Part shown: positions 16,512 to 24,567 of the stretch, in pieces
Layout of the letters: every line of letters begins with the position of its first letter
How positions within the stretch are numbered: position 1 is the first letter of the stretch
NCBI RefSeq assembly: GCF_001434785.1
Contig: NZ_AZDT01000006.1
Span: 44,624 to 108,623 of the forward strand
Source of the DNA: Levilactobacillus namurensis DSM 19117
GTDB taxonomy: Bacteria > Bacillota > Bacilli > Lactobacillales > Lactobacillaceae
Length of the DNA: 64,000 nt
Direction: 5' to 3'
Made by a program: the position numbers and the translations under genes
Notes under the pieces: model-generated
The model's database searches: none
Told to the model about the DNA's origin: nothing
What the model saw: only the letters and a program-made list of their open reading frames with translations

Positions 16512-17690
16512 ATGACGGAGACAGTCGGAATTGACCGGATGGGGTTCTATACACCGGACATGTACTTGGAAATGACGGATCTGGCGTTGGCCCGTGGTGA
16601 AGACCCTGCCAAGTACCACGTGGGAATCGGTCAGGATAAGCAGGCGGTCATTCCGCCGACGCAAGACGTGGTGACCATGGCGGCGAACGCGGCGGCCCAG
16701 ATTCTAACCCCGGCCGACAAAGCGGCCGTTAAGATGGTCCTGTTCGGAACGGAATCGGGCATTGATAACTCAAAGGCCACCGCGGTGTACTTAGCCCACT
16801 TGTTAGATCTACCCGCAGATACCCGAGCAGTGGAGATCAAGCAGGCGTGTTACGGGGCAACGGCGGGCTTACAATTAGCTGCCGACTATGTCCGGGCGCG
16901 ACCGACTGCTAAGGTCCTCGTCATCGGTGCGGACATCGCTCGGTACGGGTTGCATACCGCCGGTGAAGTGACCCAGGGTGGTGGCGCCGTTGCGATGCTG
17001 GTGACTGCCCAGCCGCGCATGCTGGCCTTAGAACCCGTGAGTGCCTACCACACAGCTGACGTCATGGACTTCTGGCGGCCTTTAGGACGAACGGAGGCGT
17101 TGGTGGACGGGCGTTACTCGACTAACGTTTACTTAGACTTCTTTAAGACGGTCTGGACGGCTTATCAGGCACAGACCCAGCGAACCATTGCGGATTTTGC
17201 AGCTTTGACCTTCCACATCCCGTTTACCAAGATGGGGTTAAAGGCGTTGCGGCAGGTCTTGCCTGAGGCCACGCCAGACCAGCAAGTGCGCCTCCAGGCT
17301 GCGTTTGAGGCCAGCCAACTGGATAATCGGAATGTGGGGAACTTGTATACGGGCTCGCTGTACTTGAGCATATTGTCGTTACTGCGGCATGGCCACCTTC
17401 AGGCGGGAGACCGGATTGGGTGCTATAGCTACGGCTCGGGAGCCGAGGGGGAGTTCTATAGTGCCATCGTTCAGCCAACGTTCCGCCAGGGCTTCGACGA
17501 TGAGCGCTTGACGGCGCTACTGGCGAACCGGCACGCAGTTTCCGTGGCGGAGTACGAGGCCCTTTTTACGCAACGCCTGGATCTATCAGGACGGGATGTT
17601 CAGTTGCCTATTGGGGAAGTATCTGCCCAGTATTATCTGGCTGGTCGGCATCAGCAGCAACGACTGTATCGGCAACGGGCCGTTGACTAA
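16512..17690 (+). CDS. mvaS: Hydroxymethylglutaryl-CoA synthase
   Basis: The 392-residue enzyme condenses acetyl-CoA with acetoacetyl-CoA in the mevalonate route to isoprenoids, which Lactobacillales use. The catalytic Cys is in EIKQACYGATAGLQ near residue 115, the general-acid Glu in FGTESGIDNSKA near 83, and the catalytic His in LTFHIPFTKMG near 237. The length is the family standard. GAGGAGCG precedes ATG. The product feeds uppS, encoded later in the window. No other mevalonate gene is adjacent. Confidence 0.95.
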   Translation: MTETVGIDRMGFYTPDMYLEMTDLALARGEDPAKYHVGIGQDKQAVIPPTQDVVTMAANAAAQILTPADKAAVKMVLFGTESGIDNSKATAVYLAHLLDLPADTRAVEIKQACYGATAGLQLAADYVRARPTAKVLVIGADIARYGLHTAGEVTQGGGAVAMLVTAQPRMLALEPVSAYHTADVMDFWRPLGRTEALVDGRYSTNVYLDFFKTVWTAYQAQTQRTIADFAALTFHIPFTKMGLKALRQVLPEATPDQQVRLQAAFEASQLDNRNVGNLYTGSLYLSILSLLRHGHLQAGDRIGCYSYGSGAEGEFYSAIVQPTFRQGFDDERLTALLANRHAVSVAEYEALFTQRLDLSGRDVQLPIGEVSAQYYLAGRHQQQRLYRQRAVD

Positions 17691-17840
17691 TCAAAAATGA
17701 TTGAAAATTTACGTTAAGATTGCGTCATGGCCTAAATTCACGAATATTAAATGAAAAGTTATCGCCAAATGTTAATTCTTTCGCTATAATGGGATTATCC
17801 AAACGGAACCACATAAGATTAGAGAAATGAGGAAATTAGC

Positions 17841-18281
17841 GTGACCAACATTTATTTAGCAGGACCATTCTTTGATGACGAACAAATCGAACGGATCGGG
17901 CGAGCTGAGGCCGCTTTAGCCGCTAACCCCCAAGTGGGACGGGTATTTAGTCCCCGGAAGAACGAAATTCGAGATTTAACTCTGGGAACGCCTAAGTGGT
18001 CGGATGCCACGTTTAAGATGGATGTTCGGGAAATTGATCAGGCTGATGTCGTGGTCGCCTTAATCGATTACGTCGATGATCAAGTGGATTCGGGAACCGC
18101 TTTTGAGATTGGCTACGCTTATCACAGCCAAAAGCCGCTGGTGATCCTGCACGAAAAGGACACCAAGGTGAACTTGATGTTATCCGAAAGCTTGACCGCA
18201 TACTTACAGTCAACGGATGCGCTTAAAACCTATGATTTTGCGACGCTGCCGACGAGTCGGTATGACGGGCCGGTCTTCTAA
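17841..18281 (+). CDS. ntd: Nucleoside 2-deoxyribosyltransferase
   Basis: The 146-residue salvage enzyme swaps the base on 2'-deoxyribonucleosides and is characteristic of lactobacilli. The N-terminal IYLAGPFFDDEQ motif and the nucleophile Glu89 in DSGTAFEIGYAY are both present. YVDDQVDSG matches the substrate-binding segment. GTG or ATG context aside, the start MTNIYLAGPF is the family start. A TATAAT at 17785-17790 is the likely -10. The gene has its own terminator. Confidence 0.95.
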   Translation: MTNIYLAGPFFDDEQIERIGRAEAALAANPQVGRVFSPRKNEIRDLTLGTPKWSDATFKMDVREIDQADVVVALIDYVDDQVDSGTAFEIGYAYHSQKPLVILHEKDTKVNLMLSESLTAYLQSTDALKTYDFATLPTSRYDGPVF

Positions 18282-18345
18282 CAACGGGGAGATTGGCCTG
18301 AAAAGAGAATTTTTAACGTCAAATTTTAGTAGAAGATTTAGAACG

Positions 18346-18395
18346 AAAACGGTCATGACCGCTCAAAAATTGAGCAAGGGATGGCCGTTTTTATT
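18346..18395 (+). terminator. Intrinsic terminator after ntd
   Basis: The outer arms AAAACGGTCAT and ATGGCCGTTTTT enclose a second hairpin, GCTCAA/TTGAGC. Confidence 0.75.
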
Positions 18396-18537
18396 TGCTT
18401 AAATTACGGTATAGTGTGAATAATGCACAAGTAGAATGCAACCGTTTGAAGTCCTGACAAAACGGCTATCATCGGTATGTACCAATGCTTCTAGTCGAAA
18501 TTAAATAACAAAAAATCAAAAAAATTGGCTGTAGGGG

Positions 18538-18567
18538 GTGACACTTTGTTCATAAATGCACTATAAT
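18538..18567 (+). promoter_or_regulatory. ppsA promoter
   Basis: GTGACA (18538-18543) and TATAAT (18562-18567) are spaced by 18 bases. The predicted transcription start, near 18574, is just upstream of the cre site. Confidence 0.7.
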
Positions 18568-18577
18568 GTACTTGTAG

Positions 18578-18594
18578 TTGTAAGCGGTTACATT
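18578..18594 (+). promoter_or_regulatory. cre site (CcpA operator) at the ppsA transcription start
   Basis: TTGTAAGCGGTTACATT fits the 17-base cre consensus WTGNAANCGNWNNCAWW at every position. It begins 10 bases after the -10 box, where CcpA bound with HPr-Ser-P would block transcription. Repression of a gluconeogenic gene by preferred sugars makes sense. Confidence 0.85.
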
Positions 18595-18644
18595 CACAAA
18601 GCGTGTAACCAACCTTAATGGATCAAGTGCGAGGAGGCAATATG

Positions 18645-21053
18645 ATGAGTAATCGAGATACTGCAAATGTTTTGTGGTTTGATGAATTGCACCGTGAAGA
18701 CGTGAACCTAGTTGGTGGGAAGTCATCTTCCTTAGGGGAAATGACGTCGTCAATGAAAGTTCCCGTTCCTTATGGTTTTGCCACGACTGCCCGGGCCTAC
18801 CGGTACTTTATGCAAGAGACCGGTGTCAACGATCAAGTCAACGCATTGCTTGAGGGAATCAAGGATTACGAAGACTCAGATGAATTACATACCACCTGTG
18901 AGAAGATTCGGAACTTAATCGTTTCGGCCAAGATGCCAGATGATTTAGCTCAGAACATCAAGCAGGCCTACGCCGACTTGGCTAAGAAGATGGATCAAAA
19001 GGATCCATTTGTGGCTATTCGGTCATCTGCGACGGCGGAAGATTTACCAAACGCATCGTTTGCTGGGCAACAAGAGTCTTATCTGAACATCAAGGGCGCC
19101 GCAGACGTGGTGAACCGGGTTCAGGAATGCTACTCCTCGCTCTTTACTGATCGGGCAACTTACTACCGGCACAAGCAACACTTCCCACACGAGAAAGTTG
19201 CACTGTCTGCTGCCGTTCAAATGATGGTCTTCTCCAAGGCATCGGGGATCATGTTCTCCGTTAACGTTGCTAACGGGGACGACTCCAAGATCGTGATCGA
19301 CACGATTCGGGGCCTGGGCGAGTACATCGTGTTAGGGAAAGTGACGCCTAACCACTTCGTTATCGACAAAGACTCCATGAAGATCGTTGAACGCAGCGTG
19401 GTTAAGCAGACCATTCAACTGGCCCGGGAAGCAACTGGTGGGACCAAAGAAATTGCCGTCCCTGAAGCTGAACAGGACCAGCAAGTGCTGACGGACGACC
19501 AAGTGATTGAACTGGCCGGCTACGTTAAGGCGATTGAAAAGCACTACGGGTGCTACATGGATATGGAATTTGCTTTGGACACGAACACCAACCGGTTATG
19601 GATCGTTCAAGCGCGTCCAGAAACCGTTTGGTCTCAAAGAAATAAGGATAAGCAAGGACACTCAACTGCAGGAGATGATAGTGTGGTTCAGGAAGCTGAT
19701 GCAAAGATTGCTGTTCGCGGATTATCTGCGAGTCCTGGTGTCGCCAGTGGTGTGGTTCACGTCATTGACAACCCTGAAGACATTGACCAATTCAAGAAGG
19801 GTGAAGTCTTAGTCACGTTAATGACGTCACCTGACTGGGTACCGGCAATGAAGAAGGCGGCGGCCATTGTGACCAACAATGGTGGGATGACCTGCCATGC
19901 GGCCATTGTTTCTCGTGAAATGCAGATTCCATGTATCGTGGGGACCAAGAGTAAGGGAACTGCCGCAACGGATACCTTCAAGACGGGCGACGTGGTTACG
20001 GTCGACGCAACCAACGGTATCGTCTACGAAGGCAAGGTTGCCAGCCTGCTGAAGAAGAACGAACCAGCCCAAGCCGCAGGGGGCCAAGTGGTGGCTGCCG
20101 AGACCTTTGCGCCAACGGCTACCCGGGTCATGATGAACTTAGGTGACCCCGACTTGGCTGAAAAGTATTCAACATTACCTGCTGATGGGATTGGGTTGAT
20201 GCGTGAAGAGTTCTTATGGACCACCTTTATTCACGAACACCCACTATATTTGATCGAACAAGGCCACCCAGAAAAGGTCGTCAACATGTTGGCTGACGGG
20301 ATCTCCAAGGTTGCTCGGGCGATGGCACCACGGCCGATGGTTCTGCGGTTATCCGACTTTAAGTCCAGTGAATACCGGAACTTAAAGGGTGGTGAGAAGT
20401 ATGAACCACACGAACCAGCAGACTTATTAGGCTGGCGGGGTGCCTCCCGGTACTATGATCCGAAGTACGTGGAAGCCTTCAAGCTAGAATTGGCAGCGGT
20501 CAAGAAGGTACGGAACGAGTTCGGCCTGAAGAACTTGAATGTGATGATTCCATTCGTACGGACCGTGGATGAAGCCCGGAAAGTCACGGACATTATGGCG
20601 CATGAAGGCTTGGTTCGGAATGCCGACTTCAAGGTCTACATGATGGCGGAAATTCCATCCAACATTATCTTGGCAGACAAGTTCAACGAGTTTGTTGATG
20701 GGTACTCCATCGGTTCAAACGACTTGGCCATGTTGATCTTAGGCTGTGACCGGAATAACGATACGGTGGCACGGCTCTTCGATGAACGGAACTTAGCCGT
20801 TAAGCGGGCAATCAAGCACTTGATTAAGACTGCCCACAAGGATGGTAAGACGGTCTCGATTTGTGGCCAGGCGCCATCTGAATACCCTGAATTCACGAAC
20901 TTCTTGATTCAATGTGGAATTGACTATGTTTCTGTTAACCCTGATATGGTCAAGCAGACCAAGCGGAACGTGGCCCACTTCGAACAACGGATCTTACTGG
21001 ACAAGGCGACTGGCCGAGGACTCCAAGATCCAACAGACTATGACTGGGAATAA
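18645..21053 (+). CDS. ppsA: Phosphoenolpyruvate synthase (pyruvate, water dikinase)
   Basis: The product is about 802 residues. The enzyme makes PEP from pyruvate and ATP, giving AMP and phosphate, and opens gluconeogenesis. The N-terminal ATP-grasp starts at VGGKSSSLGEM near residue 21. The swivelling phosphohistidine is in TNNGGMTCHAAIVSREM near residue 418. The PEP-binding barrel carries GLMREEFLW near 520 and SIGSNDLAMLILG near 695. The GAGGAGG at 18631-18637 is seven bases before ATG 18645, which I prefer to ATG 18642 and the distant ATG 18618. Its promoter carries a consensus cre site. Confidence 0.93.
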   Translation: MSNRDTANVLWFDELHREDVNLVGGKSSSLGEMTSSMKVPVPYGFATTARAYRYFMQETGVNDQVNALLEGIKDYEDSDELHTTCEKIRNLIVSAKMPDDLAQNIKQAYADLAKKMDQKDPFVAIRSSATAEDLPNASFAGQQESYLNIKGAADVVNRVQECYSSLFTDRATYYRHKQHFPHEKVALSAAVQMMVFSKASGIMFSVNVANGDDSKIVIDTIRGLGEYIVLGKVTPNHFVIDKDSMKIVERSVVKQTIQLAREATGGTKEIAVPEAEQDQQVLTDDQVIELAGYVKAIEKHYGCYMDMEFALDTNTNRLWIVQARPETVWSQRNKDKQGHSTAGDDSVVQEADAKIAVRGLSASPGVASGVVHVIDNPEDIDQFKKGEVLVTLMTSPDWVPAMKKAAAIVTNNGGMTCHAAIVSREMQIPCIVGTKSKGTAATDTFKTGDVVTVDATNGIVYEGKVASLLKKNEPAQAAGGQVVAAETFAPTATRVMMNLGDPDLAEKYSTLPADGIGLMREEFLWTTFIHEHPLYLIEQGHPEKVVNMLADGISKVARAMAPRPMVLRLSDFKSSEYRNLKGGEKYEPHEPADLLGWRGASRYYDPKYVEAFKLELAAVKKVRNEFGLKNLNVMIPFVRTVDEARKVTDIMAHEGLVRNADFKVYMMAEIPSNIILADKFNEFVDGYSIGSNDLAMLILGCDRNNDTVARLFDERNLAVKRAIKHLIKTAHKDGKTVSICGQAPSEYPEFTNFLIQCGIDYVSVNPDMVKQTKRNVAHFEQRILLDKATGRGLQDPTDYDWE

Positions 21054-21098
21054 GCCCAAGCGTTGGCTGAGGTCAGCATAGCGAGTTAAGGGTAAGCT

Positions 21099-21145
21099 AA
21101 AGGACCACCTAGATGAGCAAATGAGCGCATCTAGGTGGTCCTTTT
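21099..21145 (+). terminator. Intrinsic terminator after ppsA
   Basis: The 17-bp arms 21099-21115 and 21128-21144 are perfectly complementary (AAAGGACCACC...GGTGGTCCTTT). Confidence 0.9.
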
Positions 21146-21159
21146 GTGTCACCAAAACG

Positions 21160-21205
21160 AACGGCAGATTGAACGGAATGTTGCCGTTCAATCTGCCGTT
21201 TTTGA
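21160..21205. terminator. Terminator between ppsA and lexA
   Basis: The arms 21160-21176 and 21184-21200 (AACGGCAGATTG.../...CAATCTGCCGTT) form a perfect 17-bp stem with a T-run on the right and A's on the left. It probably serves lexA on the minus strand. Confidence 0.8.
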
Positions 21206-21225
21206 CTAGCATGACGATAAAGTGG

Positions 21226-21855
21226 TTAGTGCACGTCGTCCCGGAACAGGCCAACGACCTTTCCTAGGATGGTAACTTGATTCAAGATGATGGGCGCCAT
21301 GGTATCATTTTCGGGTTGTAACCGGAAATGGTCGGCTTCCTTAAAGAATCGCTTGCAGGTGGCCTCGTTTTCTTCGGTCATCGCAATGACGATGTCGCCG
21401 TTATCGGCGGACCGTTGCCGACGCACGATAACTTGGTCGCCGTTTAGGATGCCGATATTGATCATGCTCTCGCCACGAATCGTGAGCATGAAGAGCTGAT
21501 CATCGCTGTTTTCAAATTCAGGTGGCACGGGGAAGTAATCCGTGGCTTCTTGAACGGCCAAGATGGGTTCCCCGGCAGTCACCGTTCCTAGAACGGGAAT
21601 CTGCGTCTGTTGTTCGTGAACACCGAGTTCTTCCAAACCGGCAGGGGTGACTTCCAAAGCCCGGGGCTTCGTGGGGTCCTTGGTCAGCAAGCCCTTCTTT
21701 TCTAGACGGGCGATGTGACCGTGAACCGTGGAAGTTGACGACAAGGAAACCGCCTCGCCGATTTCTCGAACGGTTGGGGGATACCCTTTTTCGTTGACCC
21801 GTTCCCAAATGAAGCGCAGAACGGCAATTTGTTTACTTTCAGAAGCTTTGCTCAT
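21226..21855 (-). CDS. lexA: LexA/DinR SOS repressor
   Basis: The 209-residue repressor of the SOS regulon has an N-terminal winged helix (residues 1-70, recognition helix around [19 protein letters not shown]). The self-cleavage bond is Ala94-Gly95 in LGTVTAGEP, and the Ser-Lys dyad is Ser130 (RGESMINIG) and Lys168 (TCKRFF). RecA filaments trigger its cleavage after DNA damage. GAACGAGGTGG precedes ATG. An SOS box overlaps the -35 of its promoter, so it is autoregulated. The gene is divergent from ynzC, as in Bacillus. Confidence 0.97.
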   Translation of the reverse strand: MSKASESKQIAVLRFIWERVNEKGYPPTVREIGEAVSLSSTSTVHGHIARLEKKGLLTKDPTKPRALEVTPAGLEELGVHEQQTQIPVLGTVTAGEPILAVQEATDYFPVPPEFENSDDQLFMLTIRGESMINIGILNGDQVIVRRQRSADNGDIVIAMTEENEATCKRFFKEADHFRLQPENDTMAPIILNQVTILGKVVGLFRDDVH

Positions 21856-21908
21856 CGTATTGCCACCTCGTTCGTCATTATTCGTCTTAATCGACTTAGT
21901 TTAGCCCA

Positions 21909-21937
21909 ATTTTAGCATAGCTGGCGAACGTTTTCAA
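21909..21937 (-). promoter_or_regulatory. lexA promoter
   Basis: Read on the minus strand, TTGAAA (21932-21937) is followed after 17 bases by TAAAAT (21909-21914). The SOS box overlaps the -35. Confidence 0.75.
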
Positions 21938-21948
21938 ACAGACGTTCG
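21935..21948. promoter_or_regulatory. LexA/DinR box (SOS box)
   Basis: CAAACAGACGTTCG matches the Gram-positive box CGAAC-N4-GTTCG at nine of ten defined positions. It overlaps the lexA -35 and lies 10 bases upstream of the divergent ynzC -35. Confidence 0.8.
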
Positions 21949-21958
21949 GCCTAATAAG

Positions 21959-21987
21959 TTGAATTCTGAAATTAACCCTGATATTAT
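21959..21987 (+). promoter_or_regulatory. ynzC promoter
   Basis: TTGAAT (21959-21964) and TATTAT (21982-21987) are spaced by 17 bases and point away from lexA. Confidence 0.7.
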
Positions 21988-22053
21988 AGGTTGTGTTTTA
22001 AAACTTACAATTTCATCCAGTTGGGTGAGGAATTAAAGGAGCGTGGCTATTTC

Positions 22054-22302
22054 ATGGCTGAAACCACGATGGACAGTTTATTAGTCCGGATTAATGAATT
22101 GGCCCACAAAGCGAAGGGTGCGGGTCTCAACGAAGATGAGAAGGCCGAACGGGCCGATCTGCGGCAGAAGTACCTGAAGCTGTTTCGGGAGAGTTTCCGG
22201 AGTCAAGTTGAGATGATGCAGGTCTACGATAAGAACGGTAAGGAAGTTACGCCGGAAAAGGTCCGTCAAGTTCAACGCGAAAAGGGCTTGCGGAACGATT
22301 AG
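22054..22302 (+). CDS. ynzC: DUF896 (YnzC-family) protein
   Basis: The product is 82 residues. The sequence (LLVRINELAHKAKGAGLNEDE...) and the tail EVTPEKVRQVQREKGLRND match the small helical YnzC/DUF896 proteins. In Bacillus the family sits in the SOS operon next to lexA (yneA-yneB-ynzC) and its role is not well defined. ATG 22054 is chosen as the family start with AAAGGAG upstream; the longer reading from 21991 would run through the promoter's transcript leader. No yneA-like division inhibitor is present between lexA and this gene. Confidence 0.9.
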   Translation: MAETTMDSLLVRINELAHKAKGAGLNEDEKAERADLRQKYLKLFRESFRSQVEMMQVYDKNGKEVTPEKVRQVQREKGLRND

Positions 22303-22402
22303 TGGGTTAAAGAGGGGGTCTTTTTGAGATTCGCTCTTTTATTTTGTCTTAAGATTGTGTAAACTTGGTTAATGAATGCTGTTAGTAAGGGAGGGAATCG
22401 TC

Positions 22403-22630
22403 TTGGCAACTTGGATCTGGATTTTGATTGTAATCGTCGTGGGACTGGCTTGTGCCTTTGGGGGCTTCTATGGTGCACGACGTTACATGGAAAACTACCT
22501 GAAAGACAATCCGCCTATCAATGAAGATCAATTACGAGCAATGATGTTACAGATGGGGCAAAAGCCATCCCAACGGAAACTCCACCAAATGATGAACGCG
22601 ATGAAGCAACAATCTCGCAAATCAAAGTAG
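22403..22630 (+). CDS. yneF: YneF-family (UPF0154) membrane protein
   Basis: The product is 75 residues from TTG 22403, eight bases after GGGAGGG. It has one N-terminal transmembrane helix (WIWILIVIVVGLACAFGGF) and the conserved cytoplasmic part YLKDNPPINEDQLRAMMLQMGQKPSQ. The family is widespread in Firmicutes and its function is unknown. The order lexA-ynzC-yneF resembles that of Bacillus subtilis. An earlier ATG at 22376 lies ahead of the RBS and is not used. Confidence 0.9.
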   Translation: MATWIWILIVIVVGLACAFGGFYGARRYMENYLKDNPPINEDQLRAMMLQMGQKPSQRKLHQMMNAMKQQSRKSK

Positions 22631-22644
22631 ACTTCATGATTAAG

Positions 22645-22685
22645 AAAGACTCGCCGTCAGCGTTAGTTGAACGGGGAGTCTTTTT
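22645..22685 (+). terminator. Intrinsic terminator after yneF
   Basis: The arms AAAGACTC and GAGTCTTT (22645-22652, 22676-22683) with inner GCCG/CGGG pairing are followed by TTTTT. Confidence 0.75.
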
Positions 22686-22773
22686 GATTGTCATTGGAAA
22701 GAATTGCGTTAGACTGGAAAGAGTCTGCTATAATGGAATTCTAATTGTATTTTAATTTAAGGAGGGATCGCGC

Positions 22774-24567
22774 TTGAGTATCTTTAAGAAATTGTCATGG
22801 TACTTTCGCCTGGAATGGCGACGGTATCTGATTGGGGTCATTGGGCTGCTGCTCACGGCAATTATCGCGATCATTCCACCACGGATTATCGGTAACATGG
22901 TGGATAGTATTCACGGCCGGACCATGACGGGAACGCTATTGGCCGTTGATTTGGCTTTGGTCGTAGGTGCGGCGATTGCGCAGTACCTGACCCGTTACCT
23001 GTGGCGGAATGCCATTTGGGGTGGCGCGGCACACTTGGAACAACTTCTGCGGGACCGGTTGTTTCGCCACTTTATGAATATGGACCGGACGTTTTATCAA
23101 CGTTACCGGACGGGTGACCTGATGGCCCACGCGACCAACGACTTGGAAGCCGTGCAGCGAGTCGCTGGTGGGGGGATCCTTCAGTTTGCCGATGCCATCA
23201 TTACGGGGGGCACGACGTTGATCGCGATGATGACGTTGATCAACTGGCGCTTGACCTTGCTGGCAATCGTGCCTTTTCCGTTCTTAGCAGTGGTTTCATG
23301 GTACCTGGGACAGAAGATCCACCGGGCGTTCGGCCGGTCGCAGGCGGCTTTTTCACGCTTAAATAATAAGGCTCAGGAGAGTATCAGCGGGATCAAGGTC
23401 ATCAAGGCTTTAGGACAAGACCAGGAAGACATTGACGACTATGATCAGCAGGTCGACCAGACCATTGCGATTAATCGCCACGTTAACTTTTTGGATTCAT
23501 TATTTGACCCCGCAATTACTTTAATTATTTCAATATCCTATGTGGCTACCATTGTGTTGGGGGGCTTATTTGTGGCCCACGGGACCATTACGATTGGCAA
23601 CTTAGTCTCGTTCATCAGTTACTTGGCCATGATGGTTTGGCCGATGTTTGCGGTCGGAATGCTGTTCAACACCATGGAACGGGGGAATGCGAGTTATGAC
23701 CGGGTCATGGAACTGTTACGGCAAAAGAGCAAGATCATTGACCGGACCGACGGCTTGACGGAACATCCCCAGGGAACGCTGGCCTACCATATTCAAGCTT
23801 TCAACTACCCGGATGATGCCCAGACGAGTCTCCAAGACATCAACTTTGATCTTAAAGCGGGACAGACGCTGGGGATTGTGGGCCGGGTCGGTGCGGGTAA
23901 ATCGACCATTATGAAGCTGATTTTGCGAACGTTCGACGATTACCAAGGCGAGATTCGCTTCGGGGGTCACCCGATTAAGGACTATGCGCTGGACAGTTAC
24001 TTGCCCGCGATTGGGTATGTTCCGCAAGAAAGCTTCCTGTTTTCGGATACGGTGTTTGAAAACATTCGCTTTGCGAAGGCGACTGCCACGCGGGCTGATG
24101 TGATCCAGGCGGCGCAAAAGAGTGATCTGGCCCACCAAATCGACCTCTTGCCAGACGGGTATCAGACCCAGGTTGGTGAGGATGGTATCTCGTTATCCGG
24201 GGGACAACGGCAACGGTTAGCGATTGCCCGGGCATTATTGATCGATCCAGAGTTATTGATTCTAGACGATGCCTTGTCCGCCGTGGATGCCGAGACGGAA
24301 ACGGAAATTCTGGCTAATCTGCGAGCTGAGCGGGCCAATAAGACCACGATCATTGCGGCTCACCGGTTAAGCTCGGTGATGGAAGCCGATGAGATCTTGG
24401 TCCTTGACCAAGGACGCATCGTTGAACGGGGCACGCACGCCAGTCTGATGGCGGCCCACGGCTGGTACGCCAAGATGTTTACGCAACAACAACTCGAAAC
24501 ACGGGTTAGAGGGGGGAAACCGACATGGCGACTAAACCACATGAATCAGCATGGGCCCGTAGCATGA
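22774..24567 (+). CDS. Heterodimeric ABC exporter, subunit with degenerate ATP site
   Basis: The 597-residue product has a six-helix ABC exporter domain (about residues 1-310) and a nucleotide-binding domain with Walker A GRVGAGKST, signature LSGGQRQR and Walker B LLILDDALSAVD. The catalytic Glu after Walker B is Asp here, the mark of the non-hydrolysing half-site in heterodimeric exporters such as BmrCD, LmrCD and TM287/288. TTG 22774 follows GGAGGG. Its last 43 bases overlap the partner gene, so the two are translationally coupled. A -10 TATAAT at 22729-22734 precedes it. The substrate (drug, lipid or peptide) is unknown. Confidence 0.9.
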   Translation: MSIFKKLSWYFRLEWRRYLIGVIGLLLTAIIAIIPPRIIGNMVDSIHGRTMTGTLLAVDLALVVGAAIAQYLTRYLWRNAIWGGAAHLEQLLRDRLFRHFMNMDRTFYQRYRTGDLMAHATNDLEAVQRVAGGGILQFADAIITGGTTLIAMMTLINWRLTLLAIVPFPFLAVVSWYLGQKIHRAFGRSQAAFSRLNNKAQESISGIKVIKALGQDQEDIDDYDQQVDQTIAINRHVNFLDSLFDPAITLIISISYVATIVLGGLFVAHGTITIGNLVSFISYLAMMVWPMFAVGMLFNTMERGNASYDRVMELLRQKSKIIDRTDGLTEHPQGTLAYHIQAFNYPDDAQTSLQDINFDLKAGQTLGIVGRVGAGKSTIMKLILRTFDDYQGEIRFGGHPIKDYALDSYLPAIGYVPQESFLFSDTVFENIRFAKATATRADVIQAAQKSDLAHQIDLLPDGYQTQVGEDGISLSGGQRQRLAIARALLIDPELLILDDALSAVDAETETEILANLRAERANKTTIIAAHRLSSVMEADEILVLDQGRIVERGTHASLMAAHGWYAKMFTQQQLETRVRGGKPTWRLNHMNQHGPVA

